Below are positions 1-8,791 of a DNA stretch of 40,058 nt, piece after piece. A program made the position numbers and the translations under genes. The notes under the pieces were generated by a model. That model had not been told where the DNA came from and ran no database searches. It was given only the letters and a program-made list of their open reading frames with translations. Origin of the DNA: Clostridiales bacterium (GTDB lineage Bacteria; Bacillota_A; Clostridia; Christensenellales; Aristaeellaceae); the NCBI GenBank assembly GCA_024684665.1, contig JAIKWN010000087.1, forward strand, positions 1 through 40,058, in the 5' to 3' direction. Positions within the stretch are counted from its first letter, which is position 1. Each line of letters starts with the position of its first letter.

Positions 1-22
1 CGGCGGGAAGCTGATGGAATAA
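1..22 (+). CDS. possible 3' end of an upstream gene (partial)
   Basis: One frame reads GGKLME followed by a TAA stop at positions 20-22, and the next gene has its own ribosome binding site 13 bases later. This is the expected arrangement for the tail of a preceding cistron in the same operon. Too little is visible to name a family. A four-carbon acid sugar kinase (DUF1537) would fit the neighbouring pdxA-type gene, but that is only inference from known gene neighbourhoods. Confidence 0.3.
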
Positions 23-46
23 GGGACAGCAACTGGAGGAGAAGAA

Positions 47-1216
47 ATGCTCACAAAGTATAATCTGAAAACCCCGCACGCCGTCTACGGCGGCGAGAAC
101 GCGATGGACAACGTCACCGCGATCATCCGGGCGACCGGCGCCAAAAAGGTCGCCATGTTTACCGATAAAGGCATCGAGGCCACAGGGCTGTTTTCCCTTC
201 CGGAGGAGGCCGTCAGGGCGAGCGGCGTCGAGTACTATGTCCTCGACGACCTGAAACCGGAACCGACGTACATGGCTGTTCAAGCTTTGATCGATCAGTT
301 CAAGGCGGACGGCGCGGATCTGATCGTAGCCTGCGGCGGCGGATCGGTCATGGACGCTGCGAAACTTGCCAGCGTCCTCGTCACTGACGAATATGGTGTC
401 AAGGAACTGCTCGACAATCCGGGCATGGCCAAAAAATGCGTCCCGATCGTCCTGATCCCGACGACAGCAGGCACCGGCGCCGAGGTCACCCCTAATGCTA
501 TCGTGGCTGTTCCGGAGCGGGAACTGAAGATAGGTATCGTCAACGAGAACATGATTGCCGATTATGTGATTCTCGACGCGCGGATGATCAAGAACCTCCC
601 GATGAGTATCGCGGCCGCGACCGGCGTGGATGCGCTCGCCCACGCCATCGAGTGCTATACTTCGAACAAGGCCAATCCGTTCAGCGACACCTTCGCGCTG
701 GAAGCGCTCGACCTGATCCTTTCCAGCATTATACCGGCCTGCACCGATCCGGAGGCCATGGAAGCCAAGAACAGGATGCAGATCGCTGCTTTCTACGGTG
801 GCCTGGCCATCACCGCGTCCGGCACCACCGGTGTGCACGCCCTCAGCTATCCGCTGGGCGGCAAGTACCATGTCCCGCACGGGATTTCCAACGCCGTCCT
901 TCTTGTTCCGGTCATGAAGTTCAATATGGGCTGCAAAGCCTTTACCGAGCGTCTGGCTGTGGCGTATGACCGCTGCGCGCACGACGGCAGCAATTGCGCC
1001 ACTGTAGCAGATAAGGCTCAGTGGATCATCGACCGACTTGACAGCATCGTCACCGAGCTGAAGATCCCGGAAAGCTTCCGGGCCAAGTATACCATCCCGC
1101 AGGAGGACCTGGAAGGCTTGGTTGCGGCTGGTATGCAGGTGACGCGCCTCCTCGTCAACAACATGCGCGAGATCACGGCGGACGACGCCCGGGCCCTGTA
1201 TCAGCAGATCATGTAA
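47..1216 (+). CDS. iron-containing alcohol dehydrogenase
   Basis: This 389-residue protein has the normal length for a group III Fe-dependent alcohol dehydrogenase. The N-terminal half carries the NAD(P)-binding motif GGGSVMDAAK near residues 96-105 and the TTAGTGAE loop near 140. The C-terminal half carries metal ligands in GVDALAHAIE (about residues 195-205) and in GVHALSYPLGG and VPHGISNA (about 265-280). It probably interconverts a small aldehyde or hydroxy acid and its oxidised partner in the cytoplasm; the substrate cannot be read from the sequence. A GGAGGAG site lies about six bases before the ATG. It is followed after 22 bases by a DapA-family gene and then a PdxA-family gene, so it probably belongs to a catabolic operon for a small polyhydroxylated or branched acid. 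Relatives include FucO-type and 4-hydroxybutyrate dehydrogenases. The family call is firm and the role is inferred. Confidence 0.9.
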   Translation: MLTKYNLKTPHAVYGGENAMDNVTAIIRATGAKKVAMFTDKGIEATGLFSLPEEAVRASGVEYYVLDDLKPEPTYMAVQALIDQFKADGADLIVACGGGSVMDAAKLASVLVTDEYGVKELLDNPGMAKKCVPIVLIPTTAGTGAEVTPNAIVAVPERELKIGIVNENMIADYVILDARMIKNLPMSIAAATGVDALAHAIECYTSNKANPFSDTFALEALDLILSSIIPACTDPEAMEAKNRMQIAAFYGGLAITASGTTGVHALSYPLGGKYHVPHGISNAVLLVPVMKFNMGCKAFTERLAVAYDRCAHDGSNCATVADKAQWIIDRLDSIVTELKIPESFRAKYTIPQEDLEGLVAAGMQVTRLLVNNMREITADDARALYQQIM

Positions 1217-1238
1217 TCATTGTCGAAAGGAGCGTTTC

Positions 1239-2147
1239 ATGAAGACTTCTGAAATCAAAGGCATCATCCCTCCGATTCTGACCCCCATGAACGCGGACGA
1301 GAGCCTGAACCTTGACGAACTGCGCAACCAGACAGAACGCCTGCTCGCGGGCGGCGTTCACGGGCTCTTTCCCTTCGGCACCAACGGCGAGGGCTACATC
1401 CTCTCCGAACAGGAAAAGTACGAGATCCTGGAGGTCATGATCGACCAGGTCAAAGGCCGCGTACCGGTCTATGCCGGCACGGGCTGCATCTCCACCCGGG
1501 ATACCATCCGACAAAGCGTGCAGGCGGAAAAGCTGGGTGCGGACGCGCTGTCCATCATCACGCCGAGCTTTGCAGCCGCCTCCCAGAAGGAGCTTTACGA
1601 TCACTATGTGGCGGTCGCGAAGTATGTGAACATCCCGATCATCCTCTATAACATTCCGCCGCGTACGGGCAATAAGTTGCTTCCCGAAACGGTCCGCGAC
1701 CTGATCCGCGATGTGGACATGATCGTCGGCGTGAAAGACTCCAGCGGCGACATCGAGAACCTAAAGGCCTATATCCGCCTGACGCGGGAGCTGGACAAGG
1801 AAGTCGCGATCCTGGCGGGTAACGACGGCGCGATCCTGACCTGCCTGAAGGAAGGCGGCGCAGGCGGCATCGCCGGCCGTGCGAACATCTGGCCGAAGAC
1901 GGTCGCTTCCATCTATGACAAGTTCGTCGCGGGCGACCTGGAAGGAGCGCAGCAGGCGCAGGACGCCATCGCTGTGCTGGCCGCGGCGTTCAAGTTTGGC
2001 AACCCCAACACCATCATCAAGAGGGCAGTGGAGATGCTGGGCTATCCGGTCGGCAAGTGTCGCGCGCCTTTCAACTACGTACCGGAGGAAGGAATCGCCT
2101 GCATCCGGCAGATTCTGGACGAAAACGCCACCAAGGGGATTTGCTGA
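1239..2147 (+). CDS. dihydrodipicolinate synthase / N-acetylneuraminate lyase family aldolase
   Basis: This 302-residue protein is a class I aldolase TIM barrel of the DapA/NanA superfamily. The Schiff-base lysine lies in IVGVKDSSGD (about residue 165) and the catalytic tyrosine in IILYNIPPRTG (about 137). The FGTNGEG segment near residue 47 is the family's carboxylate-binding loop, and the start region IIPPILTPMN is typical. Members either condense pyruvate with an aldehyde or cleave 2-keto-3-deoxy acids. An AAAGGAG site lies upstream and the gene follows the Fe-alcohol dehydrogenase by 22 bases. Sitting between that dehydrogenase and a PdxA-family enzyme, next to a TRAP transporter, it is more likely a catabolic lyase or dehydratase than the lysine-biosynthesis DapA. 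A true dapA remains possible, since no lysine genes flank it to decide the question. The 3' end shares sequence with an open frame that runs into the next gene, but that frame is a shadow. Confidence 0.88.
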   Translation: MKTSEIKGIIPPILTPMNADESLNLDELRNQTERLLAGGVHGLFPFGTNGEGYILSEQEKYEILEVMIDQVKGRVPVYAGTGCISTRDTIRQSVQAEKLGADALSIITPSFAAASQKELYDHYVAVAKYVNIPIILYNIPPRTGNKLLPETVRDLIRDVDMIVGVKDSSGDIENLKAYIRLTRELDKEVAILAGNDGAILTCLKEGGAGGIAGRANIWPKTVASIYDKFVAGDLEGAQQAQDAIAVLAAAFKFGNPNTIIKRAVEMLGYPVGKCRAPFNYVPEEGIACIRQILDENATKGIC

Positions 2148-2172
2148 AACAGAGAGGAAGGGAGAATTGCCA

Positions 2173-3237
2173 ATGAGCTATAAGCCGATCATCGGGATCA
2201 CCATGGGCGACCCGGCTTCTATCGGGCCGGAAATTACGCTCAAAGCGCTGATCAACCATCCTGACATCTATGACCGCTGCAGGCCGATCGTGATCGGCGA
2301 CGCCAGCGTCATGGAAGCCGCCCGGAAGTACGTCGGCATGGAGAATGTTCCGATTCACGCGGTGACCCGCGTTGCCGATGCGCTGTTTGAGAAGGGCACT
2401 GTCGACGTCTACGACATGAAGATGGTGGACATCGACAAGCTTGAACTGGGCAAGGTGTCCGTCATGGCCGGAAACGCCGCGTTTGAATATGTGCACAAGG
2501 TCATCGAATTGGCCATGGCCAACGAGATCGACGGCACGGTCACCAATGCGCTGAACAAAGAGGCTATGAACAAGGCAGGCCATCATTTTGACGGCCATAC
2601 CGAAATATACGCGCACTTCACCGGAGCAAAGAAATACTGCATGATGCTGGCGCACCAGAACATGCGCGTGACCCACGTGTCTACGCACTGCTCGCTGCGT
2701 GAGGCCTGCAACCGCTGCAAGAAGGAGCGGGTGCTTGACGTCATCCGCATGTCCAACCAGGCCTGCCTCGATCTCGGTATCGAACACCCGGTCGTCGCGG
2801 TCGCCGGACTGAATCCGCACTGCGGCGAGGGCGGACTGTTCGGCGACGAGGAGATCCGGGAGATCACCCCGGCCATCGAGGAAGCGAAGAAGGAAGGCAT
2901 CAACGTTGTCGGCCCAGTCCCGCCGGATACCGTTCACTGCAAGCTCCGTGGCGGCATGTACGACATTGTGGTGTGCATGTACCACGACCAGGGCCATATC
3001 CCGCTCAAGGTTGTCGGCTTCGTCTACAACCAGAAAGAAGGCAAGTGGGACGCGGTCGAAGGAATCAACCTTACGCTGGGCCTGCCCATTGTGCGCGTGT
3101 CTGTGGACCACGGCACTGCCTTCGACCAGTCCGGCACCGGCATGGCAAACGAACTCAGCCTGCTCAACAGCATCAGCTACGCAATCCGGCTTTCCGCCGC
3201 GCGCAAGGAAAAGCTTGCTAGGGAGGCAAAGCAGTAA
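2173..3237 (+). CDS. PdxA-family 4-phospho-hydroxyacid dehydrogenase (PdxA2-like)
   Basis: This 354-residue protein matches 4-hydroxythreonine-4-phosphate dehydrogenase. It opens with KPIIGITMGDPASIGPEI, the family signature, and carries the three metal-binding histidine motifs DGHTEIYA (about residue 140), YHDQGHIPLK (about 275) and SVDHGTAFD (about 315). The ATG at 2173 is chosen because a GAAGGGAG site lies eight bases before it; the same frame is open further upstream but overlaps the previous gene without support. Biosynthetic PdxA serves the DXP-dependent pyridoxal phosphate route. Paralogues (PdxA2) oxidise and decarboxylate D-threonate 4-phosphate or D-erythronate 4-phosphate to DHAP, working with DUF1537 kinases. 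No pdxJ is present and a TRAP transporter follows, so the catabolic role is favoured by inference. The kinase partner would have to lie upstream of this window. Confidence 0.88.
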   Translation: MSYKPIIGITMGDPASIGPEITLKALINHPDIYDRCRPIVIGDASVMEAARKYVGMENVPIHAVTRVADALFEKGTVDVYDMKMVDIDKLELGKVSVMAGNAAFEYVHKVIELAMANEIDGTVTNALNKEAMNKAGHHFDGHTEIYAHFTGAKKYCMMLAHQNMRVTHVSTHCSLREACNRCKKERVLDVIRMSNQACLDLGIEHPVVAVAGLNPHCGEGGLFGDEEIREITPAIEEAKKEGINVVGPVPPDTVHCKLRGGMYDIVVCMYHDQGHIPLKVVGFVYNQKEGKWDAVEGINLTLGLPIVRVSVDHGTAFDQSGTGMANELSLLNSISYAIRLSAARKEKLAREAKQ

Positions 3238-3242
3238 TCCGT

Positions 3243-3264
3243 CTTAAACCCTTCGGGGATTAAG
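3243..3264 (+). other. UUCG-type stem-loop just upstream of the TAXI binding-protein gene
   Basis: CTTAA (3243-3247) pairs with TTAAG (3260-3264) and, after an A/A mismatch, CCC pairs with GGG around a TTCG tetraloop. It starts six bases after the pdxA stop and ends just before the AAAAGGAGG site of the binding-protein gene. There is no following T run, so a role in mRNA processing or stability is more likely than termination. Confidence 0.5.
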
Positions 3265-3288
3265 AAATAATAAAAGGAGGAACCAACC

Positions 3289-4287
3289 ATGAAAAAGTTC
3301 CTGACTCTCGTTCTTGCCATTGCAATGGCGGTAATGGCTGTCTCTGCGTTCGCCGTTGAAGCGGACCTGGTCTTTGGCGCGCAGGAGACCGGAACCGGCG
3401 GATACACCTACGCTACCGCGATCCAGACCGCGATCAACAAGAGCGATCCGGAAATCCAGATCTCTCTCGCGACCATCTCTTCCGGCAACGTTTCTTCTCC
3501 GGTTCTCATTGAGAACGGGGATGCGGACATCGTCCTCTCCAACTCCGCTCCCGCGAAGTGGGCTGCCGAGACCGGCATCGAGTCTGCGAACGTACCCGCC
3601 TGCCCGAGCATTCGCTGCATCGCCGGCGGCCTGGGCAACGACTTCGTCAACGTGATGTTCACCAAGAAGTTCGTCGACGCTTCCGGCATCTCCACGCTCG
3701 AAGAGCTGGTTGCCAAAGAGCAGCCGGTGAAGATGGTCATCAAGACCAACGGCTCTTTCGGCGAGCTGACCGCTGAGCGCGTCTTCGGCGTCTTCGGTAT
3801 CGACATCAACAATCCTCCGGCATGGCTGACCGTTGAGAAGACCTCTGGCGGCGCCATCAAGGACGGACTTGCCGACGACCTCTATGACATGACCATCGAC
3901 CACATCTCCGCTGGCCAGGCCAACACCACTGAACTCTGCCTCATCCACGAGATGGTCGACGTGCAGCTGGCTGACGAGACCCTGGCGAAGCTCTGCGAGC
4001 AGGGCTATGACTACACCACCGTGCCCGCAGGCACCTGGAACGGTCAGAATGTGGACATCAAGACCGTTGGCTCCGCGCAGAACATCATCGTCGCTGCCGA
4101 TATGGAAGACGAAGTTGCGTATGCGCTGGCCAAGGCTGTCTGCGAGAACAAGGACGAGCTGGTCAATGCTTCCGCCTCCATGAAGGCCTTTGATCCGGCG
4201 ACCGCTGGTTCCCGGGCTAAGACCGGCTGCGAACTGCATCCCGGCGCTGCCAAGTACTATGAGGAGAACGGCTACGCTTTTAACTGA
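3289..4287 (+). CDS. TAXI-family TRAP transporter solute-binding protein
   Basis: This 332-residue protein has a signal peptide of about 22 residues (two lysines, a hydrophobic core and an SAFA cleavage region). The mature part opens with LVFGAQETGTGGYTYATAI, the glycine-rich beginning typical of TAXI-type extracytoplasmic binding proteins. The middle section (DADIVLSNSAPAKWA, FVNVMFTKKF, VKMVIKTNGSFGELTAERVF) fits the family. It would capture a small carboxylate-type solute outside the membrane and hand it to the fused permease encoded next. No lipobox cysteine is present, so nothing visible anchors it to the membrane. An AAAAGGAGG site precedes the ATG. The gene is bracketed by two stem-loops, as expected for a binding protein made in excess over its permease. 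The ligand is unknown. Confidence 0.88.
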   Translation: MKKFLTLVLAIAMAVMAVSAFAVEADLVFGAQETGTGGYTYATAIQTAINKSDPEIQISLATISSGNVSSPVLIENGDADIVLSNSAPAKWAAETGIESANVPACPSIRCIAGGLGNDFVNVMFTKKFVDASGISTLEELVAKEQPVKMVIKTNGSFGELTAERVFGVFGIDINNPPAWLTVEKTSGGAIKDGLADDLYDMTIDHISAGQANTTELCLIHEMVDVQLADETLAKLCEQGYDYTTVPAGTWNGQNVDIKTVGSAQNIIVAADMEDEVAYALAKAVCENKDELVNASASMKAFDPATAGSRAKTGCELHPGAAKYYEENGYAFN

Positions 4288-4322
4288 TCATCTGTAAGCC
4301 GATTTCCCCAGCGATTCTTCGG

Positions 4323-4354
4323 GACCGGGGCGTAGAACTCCTTGCGCCCCGGTC
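4323..4354 (+). other. intercistronic GC-rich stem-loop after the TAXI binding-protein gene
   Basis: GACCGGGGCG (4323-4332) pairs perfectly with CGCCCCGGTC (4345-4354) around a 12-base loop. It is followed by a weak pyrimidine run (TCTCTCTT) rather than a proper T tract. It lies in the 234-base gap between binding protein and permease and probably acts as a partial terminator or 3' stabiliser. The rest of the gap shows no convincing gene. Confidence 0.6.
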
Positions 4355-4521
4355 TCTCTTCCGGAAATGGTTCCTCCCAATAAAGTGCAGGCAGAAATCT
4401 GCATCTGTCCGGGAGAGAACGGAGACTGCGAATTAAAAGTACTGGGCAGATGACTCGTGTCACGATATCTAGCTGCTTATGCAGACAGGAATAGTATTAA
4501 AAGATGAGGGAGTGCGAATCC

Positions 4522-6570
4522 ATGGACAAGCAAATACGCAAGTATGCCATTATTCTGGTGACGATTGCGTTCTTTGTATTCCAGATGTATCTGGCTCTGG
4601 TCAAACAGTTGACCAGTATGCTGCAAACGCCTTTGCATATGTGTTTTGCCCTGACCCTGGTCTTCCTGTACAATCCGACGGACAAGGGCTACCAGAAAAA
4701 ACTGAAGAAAAAGAATCCCGGCGCCACGGAAGCTGAACTGAACAAATGGGCGTGGACCCGCTGGATTGACATCATTTTCTATGCGGCGATCGTGTATGTG
4801 ACAATCTATACGGTTAAAAACGTGGACCGCCTGGCGGCATACGATAAAGTTGTCGGAACACCGGGCGTTCAGGATTATGTCGCGATGATCTGTATTGTGG
4901 TGCTGCTCCTTGAGGCGGTGCGCCGTACCCTGGGCATGATCCTGTTCTGCTTCATCCTGATCTTTATCGCTTACGCCTGGACGGCGGGCATGTTCCCGAA
5001 GTCCTGGATCCTCTACACAAAAGCGGCTAAGACGCTCCTCAAGCAGCTGGAAAAATTCACAGAGGGCGTGACCATGGGCATGGCTGGCGTCTTCGGAACG
5101 CCGCTTGCCACTTCCTGTACGTCGCTGTTCTATTTCATTGTATTCGGTTCCTTCTTCTCTGAGTGCGGCGGTGGCAAGCTGCTCATCGACGTGGGCATGA
5201 AGTTCTCCAACAAGTCCTCCGGCGGCCCGGCGAAAGCGGCTGTCATTTCCTCCGGCCTCATGGGCATGGTTTCCGGTTCTGCCGTCGCGAACGTGGCGAC
5301 CACCGGTGTTATGACCATTCCGATGATGAAGAAAATCGGATACGCGCCGGAAGAAGCCGGTGCGATCGAAGCGGTCGCTTCCACCGGCGGCCAGATCATG
5401 CCCCCGATCATGGGCGTCGGCGCCTTCATCATGGCGGAAACCCTGGGCGTGAACTATTTGTCCGTCGCGGCTTCCGCCCTCGTTCCCGCCGTTGCGTACT
5501 ACTTCGGTGTGTTTGTCCTGGTCAGCTTCCTCGCGAAGAAACGTGCATCCAGGAGCAGGGCTTCCGAGAACGCGAAGATCGAAGTCAGGGAAAAGCTGCT
5601 TCCGCGCATGTATCTGCTGATCCCGGTCGTCGTGCTGATCTTTGAGATCCTGCAGGGCAAATCCCTGATGCGCTCCGGCATGTACGGTATCTTTACTTGC
5701 CTGCTGTGCAATGTCGTCAGCCTGGTTATTGCGCGGGTCCAGAAGAAGTCCGATAACAGTGTTGCCACCGATATCGTGAATGGTCTTCCGGAACATAACT
5801 TCGCCGGCCTCAAGCAGCTGTGGCAGTGCTGCCTGGACGGCGCAAAGTCTGCGGCTGAGATCGCCATCCCGACCGCAGCTTGCGGCATCATCATTGACGT
5901 CATGACCGAGCAGACCTCCCTCGCTACCAACCTGGCAAAGGTCATTGGCGGCCTGGGCATGGCCAATCTGTTCCCGGCGATGCTGATCGGCATGGTCGGC
6001 TGCATGATGCTTGGCATGGCTCTTCCGACCGTTGCAGCTTACCTCGTCGGCGTGACCCTGTTCGTTCCGACCATGCAGACGATGGGCGTTTCTCCTCTGG
6101 TTGCCAACATGTTCGTCTTCTACTACGGCATTATGGCGCAGATCACGCCGCCCGTCTGCGTCGCGTCCTACACGGCCGCGGGCATAGCGGACGCGGACGC
6201 CATGAAGACAGGCCTGCGCGGCATGCTCTTCGCGCTGGTCGGCTTCCTGGTTCCGTTCGTGTTTGTGTATAACCCGGCCATCATCCTGTTGGACACCAAT
6301 ATCGGCGTTGTCCTGAGCGCGACTACCTCCGCAGGCGGCTGGGTCCAGATCATCCTCGGCACCGCGCAGCTCCTGGCTGGAACGTACTTCCTGGCCACCA
6401 CGGTTGCCGGTTTCTTCAAGAATGAGCTTCCCGTGTGGATGCGCGCCGGAACGTTCGTTGCGGCCATCCTGCTAATCACTCCGGAAAACATCACCTCAGT
6501 TATCGGCCTCGCCCTGGGCGTCGCCATCCTGTTCCTCAGCACGAAGATTCATCAGAAGGCCACAGCTTAA
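4522..6570 (+). CDS. TRAP transporter fused permease (4TM/12TM, TAXI type)
   Basis: This 682-residue, strongly hydrophobic protein has the layout of a fused TRAP permease. A short N-terminal small-subunit (DctQ-like) part covers roughly the first 170 residues, followed by a DctM-like large part. Conserved DctM features include GGGKLLIDVGMK, the SSGLMGMVSGSAVANVATTG stretch, ATGGQIMPPIMG-type residues (here ASTGGQIMPPIMGVG), GMALPTVAAYLVG and MAQITPPVC. It would import the solute bound by the preceding TAXI protein, driven by a sodium or proton gradient. The start at 4522 has GAGGGAG ten bases upstream; an alternative ATG at 4504 lacks such a site. A 22-base palindromic terminator follows about 90 bases after the stop. 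The 234-base gap to the binding-protein gene is longer than elsewhere in the operon. Confidence 0.9.
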   Translation: MDKQIRKYAIILVTIAFFVFQMYLALVKQLTSMLQTPLHMCFALTLVFLYNPTDKGYQKKLKKKNPGATEAELNKWAWTRWIDIIFYAAIVYVTIYTVKNVDRLAAYDKVVGTPGVQDYVAMICIVVLLLEAVRRTLGMILFCFILIFIAYAWTAGMFPKSWILYTKAAKTLLKQLEKFTEGVTMGMAGVFGTPLATSCTSLFYFIVFGSFFSECGGGKLLIDVGMKFSNKSSGGPAKAAVISSGLMGMVSGSAVANVATTGVMTIPMMKKIGYAPEEAGAIEAVASTGGQIMPPIMGVGAFIMAETLGVNYLSVAASALVPAVAYYFGVFVLVSFLAKKRASRSRASENAKIEVREKLLPRMYLLIPVVVLIFEILQGKSLMRSGMYGIFTCLLCNVVSLVIARVQKKSDNSVATDIVNGLPEHNFAGLKQLWQCCLDGAKSAAEIAIPTAACGIIIDVMTEQTSLATNLAKVIGGLGMANLFPAMLIGMVGCMMLGMALPTVAAYLVGVTLFVPTMQTMGVSPLVANMFVFYYGIMAQITPPVCVASYTAAGIADADAMKTGLRGMLFALVGFLVPFVFVYNPAIILLDTNIGVVLSATTSAGGWVQIILGTAQLLAGTYFLATTVAGFFKNELPVWMRAGTFVAAILLITPENITSVIGLALGVAILFLSTKIHQKATA

Positions 6571-6660
6571 CAAAGGCCCATAATCTCTAAGATCTCTGGA
6601 AAGCTTTTCCCTGCCTTGAACAGGACAGAAGAACAGGAAAAGCGCGCTCATAAAGCATGG

Positions 6661-6695
6661 CGCCGCTCCGATCGGAGCGGCGTTGATTTTGGTTT
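6661..6695 (+). terminator. terminator after the TRAP operon
   Basis: CGCCGCTC (6661-6668) and GAGCGGCG (6675-6682) form a perfect stem around CGATCG, which itself is self-complementary. The following TTGATTTTGGTTTT is T-rich on the + strand. It closes the TRAP operon before the convergent cupin gene. The stem could also act on the opposite strand, but no T run follows there. Confidence 0.7.
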
Positions 6696-6741
6696 TGGGG
6701 CGATGGTAGGAAAGGACAGCGTATCAGACAGCTGTTTCCGT

Positions 6742-7092
6742 TCAATAGGTGTAATTCTCCACCTCGACCTTATCAGGATTTGTGTAAGGCGCAAGGGTGG
6801 AAACCATCTTTACGGGTTTGTCGTAGCGGTTGAGGACATAATGAATCTCACCCGGTTCGATGTGGATGAGCTGCCCCGGGGTCAAATGATTCACGACACC
6901 GTCAACGACGATGTCCACTTCACCTTCCAGGATGAAAAAGTTCTCTTCCATCACGTTGTGGTAATGCGCTTTGAAGTCCTGTCCAGGCTGGAACTGCACG
7001 AGGGCAAAGTTACTGCGCGGGCCTTTCATCAGGTATTTGGGCCCGCTGTCGCCGAAGCGGTATTCCCGCTCGTCTTCATGAACGATGAACAT
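6742..7092 (-). CDS. cupin domain protein linked to lsrK
   Basis: This 116-residue protein is a single-domain cupin. Motif 1 reads HYHNVMEENFFILEGE (about residues 53-68), with two histidines and a glutamate placed to bind a metal, and motif 2 contains GQLIHIEPGEIHYV (about 81-94), with the second metal histidine. The start at 7092 is preferred because GGGAG lies nine bases upstream; a start at 7119 would lack a site. It is the third gene of a leftward unit lsrR-lsrK-cupin, 75 bases after lsrK. Cupins include isomerases, epimerases and dioxygenases of small sugar phosphates. Since lsrG, the phospho-AI-2 isomerase, is missing from this locus, the cupin may fill that step. The family call is firm; the function is inference from position only. 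Confidence 0.85.
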   Translation of the reverse strand: MFIVHEDEREYRFGDSGPKYLMKGPRSNFALVQFQPGQDFKAHYHNVMEENFFILEGEVDIVVDGVVNHLTPGQLIHIEPGEIHYVLNRYDKPVKMVSTLAPYTNPDKVEVENYTY

Positions 7093-7167
7093 AAACGATA
7101 GTCTCCCTTCTGGCGGCATTCCTGCCGGTTTTCTTTTTTTGACGGGGAAACGGAATGCGCGGAACCC

Positions 7168-8733
7168 TTACAGGCCGGGCGCGATCCACATGTGCCGGGT
7201 GAGACCGCGGTCTGCCAGTTTCAGCTGCGCCAGGTATACCTCGCGCCAAGGGCCGTACATTTCCTCATAGATCTTATGATTCTCGGGGTTTGGCTGATAG
7301 ACCTTATCCCATTTGACGAGATTCCGGGCCGCTTTGCTGATGCTTGCATAGAGGCCCGCGCCATAGCCGGCCAGGATTGCAGCGCCCAGCGCCGTCGCCT
7401 CGCGGACAACGGGCACTTTCACCGGGATACCCAGCACGTCAGCCACGATCTGACACCAGATTTCGCCTTTGCTGGCGCCGCCCGCAAAGACGACTTCTTC
7501 CGGCATATTCCCCGTCGCCTCGCGCACGAGTTCCATGTGCCCGCGGGTCACCAACGCGGTGTTTTCCATGATGGCGCGATAGAAGGTGTATTTATTGTAC
7601 TTCTCCGGATCGAAGTCGAAATTCGTAAAGGTGGGGGAAGCGTGCTTCCAGGAAATGAAGTTCATGACGTCGGAAAAGGCGCACATCATGCCGTAGCAGC
7701 CGGCCGGGATCTTTTCGGCTTTCTCATTCATGAGCGCGTATGGATCGGTTCCGAGTTCGCGGGCTCTGCGGATCTCCTCCTGGCAGAAAGCGTCCCGGTA
7801 CCAGCGCATGGCAAGGCCGGGCTTGAAAGCCAGCGCTTCGTATTGCCACATTCCGGGGACGGCATGACAGTTTACGCGCACGCGGCACTTTTCATCTGTG
7901 TCCGGCCGGTCCGTATTGAATTCATACTGCCAGAAGCTCCCGCCGAAGATGGCCGCCTGTCCCGCGTCCACCACGCCGACGCCGACGCAGCCCAGTTGCG
8001 CGTCCCCGCCGCCGACCACGACCTTCGTGCCCTCCGCAAGTCCCGTATCCCGTGCGCCTGCGGCGCTGACGGTTCCTGCGACCGTTCCGCATTCGATGGC
8101 GGGCGGGAAAATATCGTCCCGCAGGCCGACTTTCTTCATGATGGCCGGATCCCAGGCGCGCGCTTTCAGGCTCATCATGCCGGTCGTGCTGCCATTGCTA
8201 GGCTCTACCGCAAGAATGCCTGTCAGCTTGTAGATCAGCCAGTCGTTGAACATGCCGACCTTTGCGATGCGCTCGTAAACTTCCGGCATTTTATTCTTGA
8301 CCCAAAGAATGCGGGGCAGGGCGCCCAGAGCATAGGTTTCTCCCGATTCCAGGTAGATTTCCTTTTCCAACTCCGGATTCATGGAGATGAGCTCACCGAC
8401 TTCGTCGGTGGAGCGGGCATCCACATTGGCGCAGGCCCAGATTTCTTTGCCATCAGCATCGTAGAGGACGATGCCCTCCCGCATACAGGTAGTTGCGACG
8501 GCGGCGATTTGTTTCGGGTCTATCCCCGTTTCCGCAAGCACGCCGCGGACGCATTCCGATGCCAGTCCCCAGTTGTGCGTCCAGTCAAAGTCCATACTGC
8601 CGGGCCATCGCGGGTCTTCCCGATGGGTCCACTCTCGCTGAACGCAAGAAATCTGGTTGCCTTCCGAATCGAACAGCACGGCGCGTACGCTTCCTGTGCC
8701 GGCGTCGATCGCGAGGAGATAGGGTGCTGCCAT
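7168..8733 (-). CDS. lsrK: autoinducer-2 kinase LsrK (FGGY family)
   Basis: This 521-residue FGGY kinase phosphorylates imported AI-2 (DPD) at its C5 hydroxyl using ATP, trapping it in the cell and producing the inducer of LsrR. It matches LsrK rather than xylulokinase along its whole length: AIDAGTGSVRAVLFD at the N-terminus, CMREGIVLYDADG, IWACANVDAR, VEPSNGSTTGMMSL, VVVGGGDAQLGCVGVGVV (with the catalytic Asp of GGGD), GLAMRWYRDAFC, VFAGGASKGEIWCQIVADV and the LsrK-like end LTRHMWIAPGL. AAGGAGG lies eight bases before the ATG. It follows lsrR by 58 bases on the same strand and is probably transcribed from the lsrR promoter. The remaining uncertainty is only substrate preference. Confidence 0.93.
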   Translation of the reverse strand: MAAPYLLAIDAGTGSVRAVLFDSEGNQISCVQREWTHREDPRWPGSMDFDWTHNWGLASECVRGVLAETGIDPKQIAAVATTCMREGIVLYDADGKEIWACANVDARSTDEVGELISMNPELEKEIYLESGETYALGALPRILWVKNKMPEVYERIAKVGMFNDWLIYKLTGILAVEPSNGSTTGMMSLKARAWDPAIMKKVGLRDDIFPPAIECGTVAGTVSAAGARDTGLAEGTKVVVGGGDAQLGCVGVGVVDAGQAAIFGGSFWQYEFNTDRPDTDEKCRVRVNCHAVPGMWQYEALAFKPGLAMRWYRDAFCQEEIRRARELGTDPYALMNEKAEKIPAGCYGMMCAFSDVMNFISWKHASPTFTNFDFDPEKYNKYTFYRAIMENTALVTRGHMELVREATGNMPEEVVFAGGASKGEIWCQIVADVLGIPVKVPVVREATALGAAILAGYGAGLYASISKAARNLVKWDKVYQPNPENHKIYEEMYGPWREVYLAQLKLADRGLTRHMWIAPGL

Positions 8734-8791
8734 GATCGTTGCCTCCTTTTCCGCTTGAGCATTTATGAAATGCAGGCTTCTGCTATGAATA

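Noticed and set aside
1879..2172. Long N-terminal extension of the PdxA-family protein reading back into the DapA-family gene
   Set aside because: The extension overlaps a real gene in another frame, has no start signal, and the PdxA family begins at the ATG at 2173.
4367..4453. Possible 28-residue ORF (MVPPNKVQAEICICPGENGD...) between the TAXI binding-protein and permease genes
   Set aside because: It has no convincing ribosome binding site and no recognisable family; small TRAP accessory proteins such as DUF1850 are longer.
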